Shown here one piece after another: positions 25,386 to 38,126 of a stretch of DNA of 64,000 nt. Numbering within the stretch: the first letter of the stretch is position 1; each line of letters begins with the position of its first letter. Made by a program: the position numbers and the translations under genes. The notes beneath the pieces were generated by a model, which was not told the DNA's origin, made no database searches, and saw only the letters and a program-made list of their open reading frames with translations. Origin of the DNA: Bacillus xiapuensis (lineage in GTDB: Bacteria; Bacillota; Bacilli; Bacillales; Domibacillaceae); the NCBI RefSeq assembly GCF_002797355.1, contig NZ_KZ454940.1, positions 62,001 through 126,000 on the forward strand, given 5' to 3'.

Positions 25386-26768
25386 TCATTTTGATTGAGA
25401 ATTCAGCTGGAGCAGCTTCCATTCCAAGACGTCGCGCAAAAATTCAGGCATAAAATACTTTTTACTAGCCGCCCGCTGCAGCTGCGGAAAGAAATAGCCG
25501 TACGTAAACATATCCAATGTTGCTAGCCGGTAGGTTCTGCCGGCAACGATGTCGCGTCCGTTGACTCGAAACAAGTAGCGCTTCATATCCGCTTCCATGC
25601 GGTCAAAGACAAATTGTCCCATGACTTTCCCGCGAAAGCCAAGCCCTTTCACTGTTAAGTGCGGCCATTCTTCATTAAATGTCTGCTTCATCACTTCTTT
25701 TAGCTCCGCGCCGGTCAGCTCCACGGCGCATGGATTTATCGGATGGGGCAGAATGCGGTGAAGATCATATCTCGTAACCATTCCGGCCTCCAGCCCATCA
25801 AGCACGACGCCGGCATTTAAAAATCCGCAATCGGCTTCGCACCATTCCGTAAGCGCCTCACAAAGAATGGACGGAAGCTCAGAAGGCTCAAACCAGCAGC
25901 AGCTAAGCGGGCTCGGCAATTGAACGACTGGCTGCTGCAGCGATTTTTTGCCCTGCTCATAGAATTGCTCAATTTGCTCCTTCTCTCCTGGAGGCGCCTC
26001 CAGCTCTTCACTCGTTCGATAAACGCTTGCTTTTTTAGAGACGATGCTTTTCGTTTCCAAGTCGATCTCCAGCTCCACATGACCGACATAATAGCCAAAT
26101 TTCCCGGCAGCCGCCAGCAATGTACCGTGTATATCTTTGCCTTCATGAAGCAAATGATGGGTATGAGCACCCAGCACGACATCCACATCTGCATGGTCCG
26201 CGGCGATTTTTTCATCATCATGAATGCCTAAGTGGGACAGGACAATGATCATATCCGCTTGCTGCTTCAATTGAACCACCTGCTGCTTCAGCTCATCATG
26301 CGGATGAGAAAGCTTCCAGCCCAGTTCCTCATAGGATGCTTGAAAAAAAGCCGTCACCCCTGTCACGCCCAATTTCATTCCATTTGCCATTTCAAACAGA
26401 TAAGACGGGCGAGCCCAGGAAGGACGGCCGCCATCCGAATCGTACAGATTAGCCACAACAACTGGAAAGTCCGCCCGCTGATACAGCCGATCAAGCGCTT
26501 CCTTCGGCAAAGTAATTCCTTCATTATTGCCGATCGTCCCAGCGTTCACTTGCGCCTGATTCAGCAGCTCGACGTTAGCTTGACCAAGCGTGCCCTCTGT
26601 CAGCGGATGGGAACGGTCGACATGATCACCGAGATCAAATAAAAATACTTCTTCCCCTGCTTCCTGATGCCAGCTTTTTCTTTCTTGTAAAAAGCGGCGA
26701 ATACGCGGCCAGTTCTCAAAATGGCTATGGAGATCGTTTGTATGATAAATATGAATTGTTTTCCTCAA
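25386..26768 (-). CDS. yunD: Metallophosphatase of the 5'-nucleotidase family, YunD
   Basis: Calcineurin-like two-domain phosphatase of 460 residues. N-terminal metal motifs: HTNDLHSHFENW, DLGDHVDRS, GTIGNNEG (Asn where many family members have His), LSHLG and GAHTHH. The C-terminal 5'-nucleotidase substrate domain follows (about 290-430). No signal peptide, so it is cytosolic. TTG start with GGGGTGG upstream. In B. subtilis yunD is adenine-regulated; no purine-type control is visible here. Confidence 0.86.
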   Translation of the reverse strand: MRKTIHIYHTNDLHSHFENWPRIRRFLQERKSWHQEAGEEVFLFDLGDHVDRSHPLTEGTLGQANVELLNQAQVNAGTIGNNEGITLPKEALDRLYQRADFPVVVANLYDSDGGRPSWARPSYLFEMANGMKLGVTGVTAFFQASYEELGWKLSHPHDELKQQVVQLKQQADMIIVLSHLGIHDDEKIAADHADVDVVLGAHTHHLLHEGKDIHGTLLAAAGKFGYYVGHVELEIDLETKSIVSKKASVYRTSEELEAPPGEKEQIEQFYEQGKKSLQQPVVQLPSPLSCCWFEPSELPSILCEALTEWCEADCGFLNAGVVLDGLEAGMVTRYDLHRILPHPINPCAVELTGAELKEVMKQTFNEEWPHLTVKGLGFRGKVMGQFVFDRMEADMKRYLFRVNGRDIVAGRTYRLATLDMFTYGYFFPQLQRAASKKYFMPEFLRDVLEWKLLQLNSQSK

Positions 26769-26789
26769 AGTTCCACCCCGTTTCCGGCG

Positions 26790-27611
26790 TCAAACAAGCC
26801 CTTGATAAATCAAGCGGATGCCGACCATGATCAGAATGACTCGCAGCACCAAGACGAGCGTATTGGATTTCAGCCTTGAATTTAAATAGGCGCCAAACTT
26901 CGCGCCAAACCAAGCGCCTGGAATTAATGCAGCGGCATAGAGCCAGACCACGTTTCCCAGCGCCACATGAGTGACTGAACTGACAAGCGCCGACAAAAAA
27001 ATCATAAACATTGATGTCGCTACTGCAACATGGGGAGGGAACGAAAATAACAAAATCATCGCTGGCACCATTAACGAGCCGCCGCCTATTCCGAAGATTC
27101 CTGAACAGAATCCTACGATAAACGCAATGATCAAGGCCGTTCCCGGCTGAAAACTATATGTATAAACATCCCCGTCCGGCTCAGTAAATTCCCGCAATAT
27201 GCCTCCTCTTTGTCTGGAAGGCAGCGGCTTAACCTTCGAACGGATCATTAACACGAACGCCATTAGAATCATAAAAAAGCCAAAATAAATATTGAATGAG
27301 TCCATGTCCAGCATTTTATTTACATAGGCACCGGCAATCCCCCCCGGTCCGCTGCCAGCAAAGAAAATCAATCCGCTTTTATAATCCACCGTCTTATGCT
27401 TCATATAGGCAAGCGTCGAGGACAGGCCTGTGAAGATCATAATGACGAGCGATGTGCCGACAGCCTGCTGCGGCGACAGGTTCATCAGCAGGCTTGTCGA
27501 TGTCGCGAAAAATAATAAAGCGGGCACAATGATGATGCCTCCGCCAAGCCCTACAAGCGCTCCGAGCGATCCGGCAGCCAATCCGATCGCAATCAACACG
27601 AACCATTCCAT
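26790..27611 (-). CDS. yunE: TauE/SafE-family membrane permease, YunE
   Basis: Integral membrane protein of 273 residues with two repeats of the TauE/SafE family; the glycine-rich signature occurs twice (GALVGLGGGIIIVPALLF and GIFGIGGGSLMVPAMIL). Family members export sulfite or organosulfonates; the substrate is not known here. Lies 16 bases downstream of yunF and 21 upstream of yunD. Confidence 0.86.
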   Translation of the reverse strand: MEWFVLIAIGLAAGSLGALVGLGGGIIIVPALLFFATSTSLLMNLSPQQAVGTSLVIMIFTGLSSTLAYMKHKTVDYKSGLIFFAGSGPGGIAGAYVNKMLDMDSFNIYFGFFMILMAFVLMIRSKVKPLPSRQRGGILREFTEPDGDVYTYSFQPGTALIIAFIVGFCSGIFGIGGGSLMVPAMILLFSFPPHVAVATSMFMIFLSALVSSVTHVALGNVVWLYAAALIPGAWFGAKFGAYLNSRLKSNTLVLVLRVILIMVGIRLIYQGLV

Positions 27612-27627
27612 GCTCTAGATCACTCCT

Positions 27628-28473
27628 TTAAAATAAACCAAGCTGGCGCGAAGCCAAATGATCATACTTCACTTCGGCCAATTCGATCATGCGTTTAGCA
27701 TTATCCGCCGCATCCCCGCCTGAATTATTATTGAATAATATATAGACATCCTCGCTTTGTTTCTGCAGCTCGGCAGCGAATGAGGTCCACTGCTTTAACT
27801 CATTATCACTGTACCGATACAGGTATCGCACTTTGCGCCAATCTTTATTGCTTTGTTTCATCCAGCCGTGCTGATTGCGGCCGTGCAAGCGAACGAGCGT
27901 TTTCTTCGAATCCGTAGCCTGTAATATAATCGGAACAGAGCCTTCACCCGCTTGAGGTTCATCACATACGGTGTGAATCCATCCTTCCTTCTCAATAATG
28001 TGAAGCGTTTGCTCCATATAAGCGGATGAGTACCACGATTGATGGCGAAACTCAACAGCCAGCGGCAAATCTCCCATTTCCTCTTTACAATAGCGCAAAT
28101 AATGGACATTCTTTCTCTGGCAATCAAACCATGGAGGGAATTGGAACAGTACCATCGCGAGCTTGCCCGCTGCTTTCATTGGCTCTAAGGAACTCTTGAA
28201 CGCTTGAAACATCTGCTCTTTCGACTCAAACGGAATTTCACCGCGCTCATGCCCCGTCATTCCTTGGTACGCCTTGACGATAAATTGAAAGCGATCCGGC
28301 GTCTCACTCACCCATTTTTGCATATTCCTCAGCGGCTGCACAGCATAAAAGCTGGCATCCAGCTCCACAATAGGAAAATGCGCGGCATATTCCTGCAGCT
28401 TATCGCGAGGAGCGGTTCCATCCGGGTACAGGGAATCATGATCGCCCCAGCCTGTTACGCCAATATATAACAA
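27628..28473 (-). CDS. yunF: DUF72 protein YunF
   Basis: TIM-barrel DUF72 protein of 281 residues. Family motifs: YIGVTGWGDHDSLYP, HFPIVELDASFYA, FQFPPWFD, AVEFRHQSWY and VYILFNNNSGGDAADNA. TTG 28473 follows AGAGGTGAG by about six bases and gives the length of B. subtilis YunF (about 282); the frame extends to 28662 without other support. Function unknown. Confidence 0.88.
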   Translation of the reverse strand: MLYIGVTGWGDHDSLYPDGTAPRDKLQEYAAHFPIVELDASFYAVQPLRNMQKWVSETPDRFQFIVKAYQGMTGHERGEIPFESKEQMFQAFKSSLEPMKAAGKLAMVLFQFPPWFDCQRKNVHYLRYCKEEMGDLPLAVEFRHQSWYSSAYMEQTLHIIEKEGWIHTVCDEPQAGEGSVPIILQATDSKKTLVRLHGRNQHGWMKQSNKDWRKVRYLYRYSDNELKQWTSFAAELQKQSEDVYILFNNNSGGDAADNAKRMIELAEVKYDHLASRQLGLF

Positions 28474-28651
28474 CGTTCTCACCTCTTGTACCATTTTATC
28501 ATATTTTCTCTTTTCTGCTGCATTTTTACCCCATCCCGCACTCAACCGAACATTCAGGATGATGATCAAATATGACAAAGCAGCCCAGCACCATCTGCGA
28601 AAGGAGGGAATGTAATAATAAAAGGATTTATCTATGAGGAGGAATGAAGCA

Positions 28652-29023
28652 ATGACGGACAATCAAGAAAGGAAAGACCTCATGGAACAGAGGAAACGAA
28701 CACCAAACGAGGAATGCACTCAGTTTGTGGATAAGAAGATCGTGGTCGAAGCGTTCGTGACGGTCCAGCCCCGCGTATATATGTCAGATCCGGAAATTGA
28801 GTGCTGCAAGCCGCAGGAGCGACAAGAATTGCCTCATACGAAAAAGCATCATCATAAGAAAAAAGCTGCGGAAAAAAGCCAATGCAAGTTTGTCGTTGAG
28901 CAAGAGCTCTGCCTGCGCATTCCGCTTCACTTTGATGCGGAAGTGGAAATTGATCAGCAAGGCATCCTTTGCCGCATAGATGCCGATCATCGGGAAGACA
29001 AGAGCCAAACCGACAATCGGTAA
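28652..29023 (+). CDS. Cysteine-containing protein of unknown function, paralogue 1
   Basis: Protein of 123 residues without signal peptide. It has two Cys-bounded segments joined by a His/Lys stretch (KKHHHKKKAAEK): first ECTQFVDKKIVVEAFVTVQP, then CKFVVEQELCLRIPLHFDA ending in GILC. ATG 28652 follows GAGGAGG. The pattern C-x-F-x-V-x-Q-x-L-C recurs in the next gene and resembles small Cys-rich proteins seen in spore-formers, possibly spore surface proteins, but I do not recognise the family with certainty. Confidence 0.65.
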   Translation: MTDNQERKDLMEQRKRTPNEECTQFVDKKIVVEAFVTVQPRVYMSDPEIECCKPQERQELPHTKKHHHKKKAAEKSQCKFVVEQELCLRIPLHFDAEVEIDQQGILCRIDADHREDKSQTDNR

Positions 29024-29125
29024 CAGCGAAATGCTCATTTCGCTTAAAATGAGGGAACCGTCATAGGACATATTCAGCTTTTGTTCATCTACTATAGCAG
29101 AACAAGAGAAAGGATGTGCCTAAAA

Positions 29126-29887
29126 ATGGCGGCAAACAGCCATAAACCAAGCGATAAAGAAGCCTCAGCTTCTGCGCTGCAAAATTCAAAGCCCCCTAAG
29201 CCAGAGAACGGATGTACGAGAACTTTCAACGAAACAGTGACGGAGGTAGCCGAGCTGATCATTGCCCCAGTTGTCACTCCCGGTGAGACCAAAACAACCT
29301 GCATTGGCAACCCGCGATTTCTCGATCGGCTTCCTTCCATTAAGGAGAAGTGCTCCTTTATCGTGGCGCAGGATCTATGCGCCCAGTTTGATGTTACTTT
29401 CGATGCAGTGCCATCCACCGGCCAAACAGGCGTCATTTGCGGAAGACCCGGTATGGGAGAATGCCGGACTCATGGTGGATGCACACAGCCAATTAGCTTT
29501 TATCGAGAAAACATGGGCGTAACACTAGCCTTAATCGCCAAAGCCGGAGGGGAACTGATATTAGGAAAGGAAGGGCACGGCCTGAGCCTGATCGTGACGC
29601 CAGCAAATGCCGAAGCTGTCTTATCATTCCGCACAACTTCTCCGCCTGCCCCAGTCACTCAGCCTTTAGCCCAGCAGTACCAGCTATTATACGCACAGCT
29701 TCTGACAGCTCAGCTGAATGGGCTAAATGGCGCCAAGTGTTCCTTTGCAGAAGAAGCCATCGAAGCCGCTCACACGTTTCTTGCCGAATCCCCTGAAGAA
29801 GGATCATCCAAAGCAGCGGAAATTCAATCGCCGCTAAGCTTGTACAACGAAGGTTTTGCTCCCGGCTGTCCGAAAGATTGCGACTAA
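29126..29887 (+). CDS. Cysteine-containing protein of unknown function, paralogue 2
   Basis: Protein of 253 residues, no signal peptide. Residues about 30-115 align with paralogue 1: GCTRTFNETVTEVAELIIAP against ECTQFVDKKIVVEAFVTVQP, and CSFIVAQDLCAQFDVTFDA against CKFVVEQELCLRIPLHFDA. It then has a Cys-rich patch (CGRPGMGECRTHGGC), a domain with LIAKAGGELILGKEG and a helical C-terminal part with LLYAQLLTAQLNGLNGAKC, ending GCPKDCD. ATG 29126 follows AAAGGATG. Function unknown. Confidence 0.7.
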   Translation: MAANSHKPSDKEASASALQNSKPPKPENGCTRTFNETVTEVAELIIAPVVTPGETKTTCIGNPRFLDRLPSIKEKCSFIVAQDLCAQFDVTFDAVPSTGQTGVICGRPGMGECRTHGGCTQPISFYRENMGVTLALIAKAGGELILGKEGHGLSLIVTPANAEAVLSFRTTSPPAPVTQPLAQQYQLLYAQLLTAQLNGLNGAKCSFAEEAIEAAHTFLAESPEEGSSKAAEIQSPLSLYNEGFAPGCPKDCD

Positions 29888-29896
29888 GCCACCCCT

Positions 29897-29945
29897 TTGA
29901 ACTCCCCCCACTTAATACTCTTACGAGCTATTTAAAGTGGGGGAT
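29897..29945. mobile_element. Hairpin and end-like sequence of an IS605-type remnant
   Basis: TTGAACTCCCCCCA (29897-29910) recurs in the same orientation at 32158-32171. CCCCCACTT pairs with AAGTGGGGG (29935-29943) just past the TnpB C-terminus, as expected for an IS200/IS605 right-end hairpin. Confidence 0.55.
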
Positions 29946-30360
29946 TATTAAGAACATCAGCGTAATCGCCAGTTATTGATTCGGCCATCCCCGGAAGTCT
30001 TATCTCTTCATTTTCAAGATCTATACTTGCATTGCGATCTCTATCGTGACGGCTTTCACAAGATGGATAAGTCCATTCACGCAATGCGAGATTCTTAACG
30101 TCTTTAAGGCGGTAACCACAGCCCGAACAAAGTGGAGAAGAAGCAAATACTTTGGATACAGCCACCACTTGTTTTCCGTACGGTTAGCTATGTACTCCGG
30201 CATGTTTCTGAACTGTGACCATGATTCTGCGCTTATGGCTTTGGCTACTTTGTGTTTTTGAGCATATCAGTAGAGACTTTATGCAAGTAATCACGTCTTG
30301 CATTTTGTATTTTTTCCTTAATACATGCAGCCTTAATGCGTTGCTCATGCTAATCAAAAG
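29932..30360 (-). pseudogene. Degraded IS605-family TnpB gene
   Basis: Three fragments in different frames add up to a TnpB C-terminal half. Upstream part: KIQNARRDYLHKVSTDMLKN. Middle: VAKAISAESWSQFRNMPEY. End: KQVVAVSKVFASSPLCSGCG then LALREWTYPSCESRHDRDRN. The zinc ribbon has CSGC, but the second pair reads YPSC, having lost one cysteine. Frameshifts, a stop (TAG after NTK) and an internal deletion make it inactive. Confidence 0.85.
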
Positions 30361-30494
30361 AATCTTTGTATAATCACTATTACTTCTAACATTTATTCAA
30401 TGTTTGGCCCGATATGATTTTTATTTTATAAACCTCATTATTCCAAATGATATCGTTTCACCTAAATTATTTTGTATAGATAAAATGTGCCAAA

Positions 30495-30780
30495 AAATCT
30501 CAGCATCCGCGCTCATTACTCACGCTATCCACCAATTAGTGAATGAAGCGTATCTAGAAAGCAGACCAAGAAGTTGACTCATTCTACAAACAGCTTGGCC
30601 GCAGAAATATCATGTAAAGCTCTTTCTATTCCTGTCAGCCATGACACGCTGCTTCGGCTTATAAAAAACATGGATATACCGGAAAGGAAGCCGTCTCCCT
30701 TTCTCGGGAATGAATGATTTTGCCTTCAAAAAAAAGGGAAAACTAAGTTTTTTCCATCTATAGCCGTCTTATCGTGTAGA
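30495..30780 (+). pseudogene. ISL3-family transposase fragment
   Basis: Short in-frame pieces match the ISL3 pattern: EISCKALSIPVSHDTLLRLI, then after a frame change GMNDFAFKKKGKLSF, where the catalytic Asp would be expected (compare VDDFAFKKG). Stops and frameshifts interrupt it. The stretch 30365-30495 has nothing recognisable. Confidence 0.7.
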
Positions 30781-30819
30781 AAACATGCTTTGTCTATATC
30801 ACAATCTGCTCTCCTCTAA

Positions 30820-31101
30820 CTACTTTTTTAGTATCCTGGTTATGAAGTACAGCAGTGCAACACCCACTCCGGCTATTAAAGGTAAATAGATAGTTCCTGT
30901 TCCATGCTTTACACTTGTTTCAATATACACTTCATCGCCTTCTTTAAGCTCCCGTTCTTCATAACTCTTAATCAAATACCAGTCTTCTCCTATTTTTTCA
31001 CCTGGCTCTAAGTCGATGGTAATCATCACCAGTTGCACGGCGCAAAAACCAATAATAAAGGTTATAAAAAATACTAACATTGAACGTCCCATAATAGTCA
31101 T
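30820..31101 (-). CDS. Small membrane protein of unknown function
   Basis: Protein of 93 residues with two hydrophobic segments: MLVFFITFIIGFCAVQLVMI near the N-terminus and IYLPLIAGVGVALLYFITRI at the C-terminus, separated by an acidic region (EPGEKIGEDWYLIKSYEERE). ATG with AGAGGAG nine bases upstream. It lies among mobile-element fragments and may be cargo. No family recognised. Confidence 0.6.
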   Translation of the reverse strand: MTIMGRSMLVFFITFIIGFCAVQLVMITIDLEPGEKIGEDWYLIKSYEERELKEGDEVYIETSVKHGTGTIYLPLIAGVGVALLYFITRILKK

Positions 31102-31308
31102 ACCGTTATTCTCCTCTTTCTAATCAAATCCACCATTCCTTTTTTTACATTTTTTCCATCATCAGAAATTAAAGATACTATGTGAGACAGCCAAAAAAAA
31201 TGATGAGAAAAACAATAACTTTTCTTCAGCTATTAAACCCAATACAAAGACGCCAAAAAGGGCACCTTCTTGTAAAATGTAAGTACGACGGAACATAATC
31301 GAGAAGAA

Positions 31309-31497
31309 ATGTCCCCTATGAAACCGAATACCATGTTCCCGAATTTGATTCAAAAGTTTATTTCTGATGAAGAACTACAGCCATTGATTGAACTCGTTGG
31401 TTATGAGGACACCGCACGAAAACTGAATGTGAAAACGTTGATCCAGTACCTTGTCATGGCGGAATCAGATGGTCTTATTTCTGTTCTATTATCTTGA
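31309..31497 (+). pseudogene. IS4-family transposase, N-terminal fragment
   Basis: About 55 residues fit the N-terminal domain of IS4-type transposases: MFPNLIQKFISDEELQPLIE, then LVGYEDTARKLNVKTLIQY. The match ends at about SDGL, and a stop follows at 31495; the catalytic part is absent. Confidence 0.75.
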
Positions 31498-31521
31498 TCA
31501 TGATGGGAAAGATCTGGATAA

Positions 31522-32139
31522 ATTCGGTTAATCCACACGCGTGAAATTGTCATTTACCATACATTTCAACATTGCTCAAATGCAGGAACTACAGGGAAAA
31601 CGAAAATAAAAGTCGTCTGTGATTACGGAGGGAAAAATACGGACAGCACATTCAGCCAAGTAAAGTTTCACTATAACTTTACCAGTGACGCAGGTGACAT
31701 CTCAAATAAACAAAGAAAAGATGTCTCCTCAATTTTGGATATCACTGCTAATTTTAGTATTTTTATAGATGCCGACTGCTATTTTGATGAAGAGGAATTC
31801 CCCATTTTAGAATTCTATAAGTACCTTTATGAATGGAAAGAAAGAACAGATGCTTTAAATAAAGTGCAAGAGTTTCATTACTACACGATTGAATATGACG
31901 ATTATGAAGACGGAGCAATTTTATCTCTAATCCTTTTTGGAGGAGATAAAGCAAAATTAAAATCTATTTGGTCACAAGAAGACCTTTATAATGTATTTGA
32001 TATTTCATATATAAAGGATAAATTCATGGCTCTAGAATCTTCATTAAAAAAAGCTATTGAAGAATATTTTGAAATTGATCTAGAAAAGTTCTTGAGACAT
32101 ATTCCGATGTATAGGGAGATGGACTCAGAAGATATGTAA
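31522..32139 (+). pseudogene. DUF7878-like protein without a recognisable start codon
   Basis: An open frame runs from 31522 to the stop at 32137. It carries a well-formed protein from about VKFHYNFTSDAGDISNKQRK onward, through DADCYFDEEEFPILEFYKYL, EFHYYTIEYDDYEDGAILSL and YFEIDLEKFLRHIP. No ATG, GTG or TTG occurs in frame before TTG 31735, which is inside the domain. A GGAGGG at 31627 is followed by no usable start. Either it starts from a rare codon or it is 5'-damaged. The DUF7878 name is from memory. Such small acidic proteins often occur as toxin-immunity cargo, which is only a guess here. Confidence 0.55.
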
Positions 32140-32254
32140 AGCGTGAAGCTGGGCATATTGAACTCCCCCCATGTCAAGTAATAATAAAAACATCTCGTGA
32201 CGATATGAACACTTTAAAGATTACTGCACTTAAAACTCCTTTATCTTATCGAAA

Positions 32255-32640
32255 CGTAAACTTGATGGTGCTGCGGAAATGCTTAGCTTGTTCAGGAAGC
32301 TGCAAAATGAATGGATTCTAAAGTACGATAAATTCATTCGTAACAAAGGCAACTACATGACTCCCTCAACCGTGCGTGAAATATTCACAGGCTATTGCCT
32401 ACAAGCATGACTTGATGAATATAAAAGCGCAAATGCTTTTAGGTCTACACACGCTGTTTTATCCCTAAAAGCAGGCGCAAACCATCCAGACGACTCGAAG
32501 ATGACATGATTAAAACGACAGCCGATCCGTATCTCGATATCACAGATAAAATAGAAGAAGATGAACTCAATAAATTCGCTGCATATACGCAAGAAAAATC
32601 TGAATCGGCACAAAATCGGCACGACTCAAATTTCGCATAA
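32255..32640 (+). pseudogene. Degraded tyrosine recombinase (integrase) gene
   Basis: Pieces in successive frames fit the C-terminal half of a phage or ICE integrase: FIRNKGNYMTPSTVREIF, then AFRSTHAVLSLKAGANHPD (where RHTHA is expected, with Arg-His altered to Arg-Ser), then TADPYLDITDKIEEDELNKF and AAYTQEKSESAQNRH. The catalytic region is broken by stops and frameshifts. It marks this locus as an old integration site. Confidence 0.82.
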
Positions 32641-32680
32641 TAAAAACCTTGGTGTAATCCCTATTACACCAAGGTTTTTT
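32641..32680. terminator. Bidirectional terminator downstream of sufB
   Basis: AAAAACCTTGGTGTAAT pairs with ATTACACCAAGGTTTTT around CCCT, T-run on both strands. Confidence 0.88.
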
Positions 32681-32685
32681 TGATA

Positions 32686-34083
32686 TTAACCGATAGAACC
32701 TTCCATCTCGAACTTGATTAAGCGGTTCATTTCGACCGCGTATTCCATTGGAAGTTCTTTTGTGAATGGCTCGATGAAGCCCATGACGATCATTTCTGTG
32801 GCTTCGGCTTCGGAAACGCCGCGGCTCATCAAGTAGAATAGCTGTTCTTCTGATACTTTCGATACCTTTGCTTCATGCTCTAAAGAGATGTTGTCGTTTA
32901 AAATTTCGTTGTATGGAATTGTATCAGAAGTTGATTGATTATCCATAATTAAAGTGTCACATTCGATGTTAGCGCGGGCACCTTCCGCTTTGCGTCCAAA
33001 GTGAACGATTCCGCGGTACGTCACTTTCCCTCCGTGTTTAGAAATCGATTTGGATACGATCGTGGAAGAAGTGTTTGGCGCCAGGTGAATCATTTTCGCT
33101 CCTGCATCCTGATGCTGGCCTTTGCCGGCGATGGCGATGGAAAGGGTCATGCCGCGGGCGCCTTCGCCTTTTAAGATCACGGCTGGATATTTCATCGTTA
33201 ATTTCGAACCGATATTGCCGTCGATCCATTCCATTGTCGCATTCGCTTCACAGACCGCGCGCTTGGTTACCAGGTTGTATACGTTGTTGGCCCAGTTTTG
33301 GATGGTGGTATAACGGCAGTAGGCGTCTTTGTTGACAAAAATTTCTACGACCGCACTGTGCAGCGAGTTCGTGGTGTATACCGGCGCAGTACAGCCCTCC
33401 ACGTAATGGACGCTCGCGCCTTCGTCGACAATGATCAGCGTGCGTTCAAATTGTCCCATATTCTCTGAATTAATGCGGAAGTATGCTTGCAGCGGTGTAT
33501 CGACTTTCACGCCAGGGGGAACATAGATGAAGGAACCTCCTGACCATACAGCTGAATTTAATGCGGCAAATTTATTGTCTGTCGGCGGAATCACCTTGGC
33601 CCAGTATTGGCGGAAAATATCTTCATTTTCTTTAAGGGCAGAATCCGTGTCTTTAAAGACGATGCCCATTTCTTCCAAGTCCTCTTTCATATTGTGGTAA
33701 ACAACTTCCGATTCATATTGGGCAGAGACACCGGCAAGGTATTTTTGTTCCGCTTCTGGAATCCCGAGCTTATCAAAAGTTTGTTTGATCTCTTCAGGCA
33801 CTTCATCCCAAGAACGCTCTGATTTCTCCGATGGCTTGACGTAATAAGTAATTTCATCGAAGCTTAAAGAGGAAAGATCTCCTCCCCATTGCGGCATCGG
33901 CATTTCATAAAAGTGTTCAAGCGACTTCAAGCGGAAGTCCAGCATCCATTGGGGTTCTTCTTTCATTTTAGAGATTTCTTCTACGATTTCGCGAGTTAAG
34001 CCGCGCTCTGAACGATAAACGGACACATCTTTATCTCTAAAACCGTACTTGTAATCCCCGATTTCCGGCATTTTTTTTGCCAT
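32686..34083 (-). CDS. sufB: Fe-S cluster scaffold protein SufB
   Basis: Subunit of the SufBCD complex that assembles Fe-S clusters, 465 residues, cytosolic. The N-terminal region [16 protein letters not shown], the beta-helix core and the conserved C-terminal [18 protein letters not shown] are present. The cluster-related cysteine in [16 protein letters not shown] and C-terminal [14 protein letters not shown] are seen. Last gene of sufCDSUB; 24 bases after sufU. Confidence 0.97.
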   Translation of the reverse strand: MAKKMPEIGDYKYGFRDKDVSVYRSERGLTREIVEEISKMKEEPQWMLDFRLKSLEHFYEMPMPQWGGDLSSLSFDEITYYVKPSEKSERSWDEVPEEIKQTFDKLGIPEAEQKYLAGVSAQYESEVVYHNMKEDLEEMGIVFKDTDSALKENEDIFRQYWAKVIPPTDNKFAALNSAVWSGGSFIYVPPGVKVDTPLQAYFRINSENMGQFERTLIIVDEGASVHYVEGCTAPVYTTNSLHSAVVEIFVNKDAYCRYTTIQNWANNVYNLVTKRAVCEANATMEWIDGNIGSKLTMKYPAVILKGEGARGMTLSIAIAGKGQHQDAGAKMIHLAPNTSSTIVSKSISKHGGKVTYRGIVHFGRKAEGARANIECDTLIMDNQSTSDTIPYNEILNDNISLEHEAKVSKVSEEQLFYLMSRGVSEAEATEMIVMGFIEPFTKELPMEYAVEMNRLIKFEMEGSIG

Positions 34084-34107
34084 GTTACATTCCTCCTGTC
34101 GTAATGG

Positions 34108-37074
<2,967 letters not shown>

Positions 37075-37113
37075 GTTCATCCTCCTAATGATCCAGCTTT
37101 CGTCTAATGGCTG

Positions 37114-37890
37114 TTATTGACTAACTGTTTCGTCTTCGATGCCAAGCTCTTGCTTGATCCAGTCATAACCTTCCGCTTCTAAGCGCTGCGCCAGCTCAGG
37201 TCCGCCTGATTTTACTATGCGTCCCTGCATCATGACATGCACTTGATCCGGGGTAATGTAGTTTAGAAGACGCTGATAGTGAGTGATCATTAAGCAGCCG
37301 AAATCTTCACCGCGCATAGCGTTGATTCCTTTCGACACGACTTTCAATGCGTCGATGTCCAGACCGGAGTCGATTTCATCAAGAATTGCGATTTTCGGCT
37401 CAATCATCATTAACTGAAGAATTTCGTTCCGTTTTTTCTCTCCGCCGGAGAAGCCTTCGTTTAAATAGCGCTGCGCCATGTCTTGATCCATTTCAAGGTA
37501 TTCCATTTTTTCATCCATTTTGCGGATGAACTTCATAAGAGAAATTTCATCGCCTTCTTCCCGGCGGCTGTTAATTGCAGAGCGAAGGAAATCCGCGTTC
37601 GTTACGCCGCTGATTTCGCTTGGATATTGCATCGCTAAGAACAGTCCTGCACGAGCGCGCTCGTCCACGTCCATCTCCAGCACATTTTGGCCGTCCAGCT
37701 CAATGCTTCCTTGAGTGACTTCGTATTTTGGATGTCCCATGATAGCGGAAGATAAAGTGGATTTACCTGTTCCGTTTGGTCCCATAATCGCGTGGAATTC
37801 CCCGCCTTTTATCTCAAGGTTCACACCTTTTAAAATCTCTTTTCCGTCAATTGCTACGTGTAAATCTTTAACCGTTAATGTAGATGCCAT
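37114..37890 (-). CDS. sufC: SufC ATPase
   Basis: ABC-type ATPase of 258 residues driving SufBCD. Walker A GPNGTGKST, signature FSGGEKKRNEIL, Walker B AILDEIDSGLD and the switch histidine in MITHYQRLL. First gene of the suf operon. A perfect TATAAT is found on the minus strand at 37960-37965, with no good -35. Confidence 0.96.
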   Translation of the reverse strand: MASTLTVKDLHVAIDGKEILKGVNLEIKGGEFHAIMGPNGTGKSTLSSAIMGHPKYEVTQGSIELDGQNVLEMDVDERARAGLFLAMQYPSEISGVTNADFLRSAINSRREEGDEISLMKFIRKMDEKMEYLEMDQDMAQRYLNEGFSGGEKKRNEILQLMMIEPKIAILDEIDSGLDIDALKVVSKGINAMRGEDFGCLMITHYQRLLNYITPDQVHVMMQGRIVKSGGPELAQRLEAEGYDWIKQELGIEDETVSQ

Positions 37891-37959
37891 GTCTATACCT
37901 CCGTTATTATCGAAAATGTCCGATGAACGCTGCCATTCTCAATTTATTCTCATTACAAT

Positions 37960-37965
37960 ATTATA
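37960..37965 (-). promoter_or_regulatory. Likely -10 element of the suf operon promoter
   Basis: TATAAT on the minus strand, 70 bases before sufC. The closest -35 (TTGAAT, 37981-37986) leaves only 15 bases. No clear operator is seen. Confidence 0.4.
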
Positions 37966-38126
37966 ACAAATTAAAACTATATTCAACCGATGGAATCGAT
38001 TTGATACGATATTTGATTATAACAAAAAACTGAAAAAACGGCTCCTTGTTTTCTCCTTATTCTTTCCCCTAAGAAGCGCGAAAAACCAGCAGGCTTATGG
38101 TAATTTCCGGAATCAATATAAATGCC

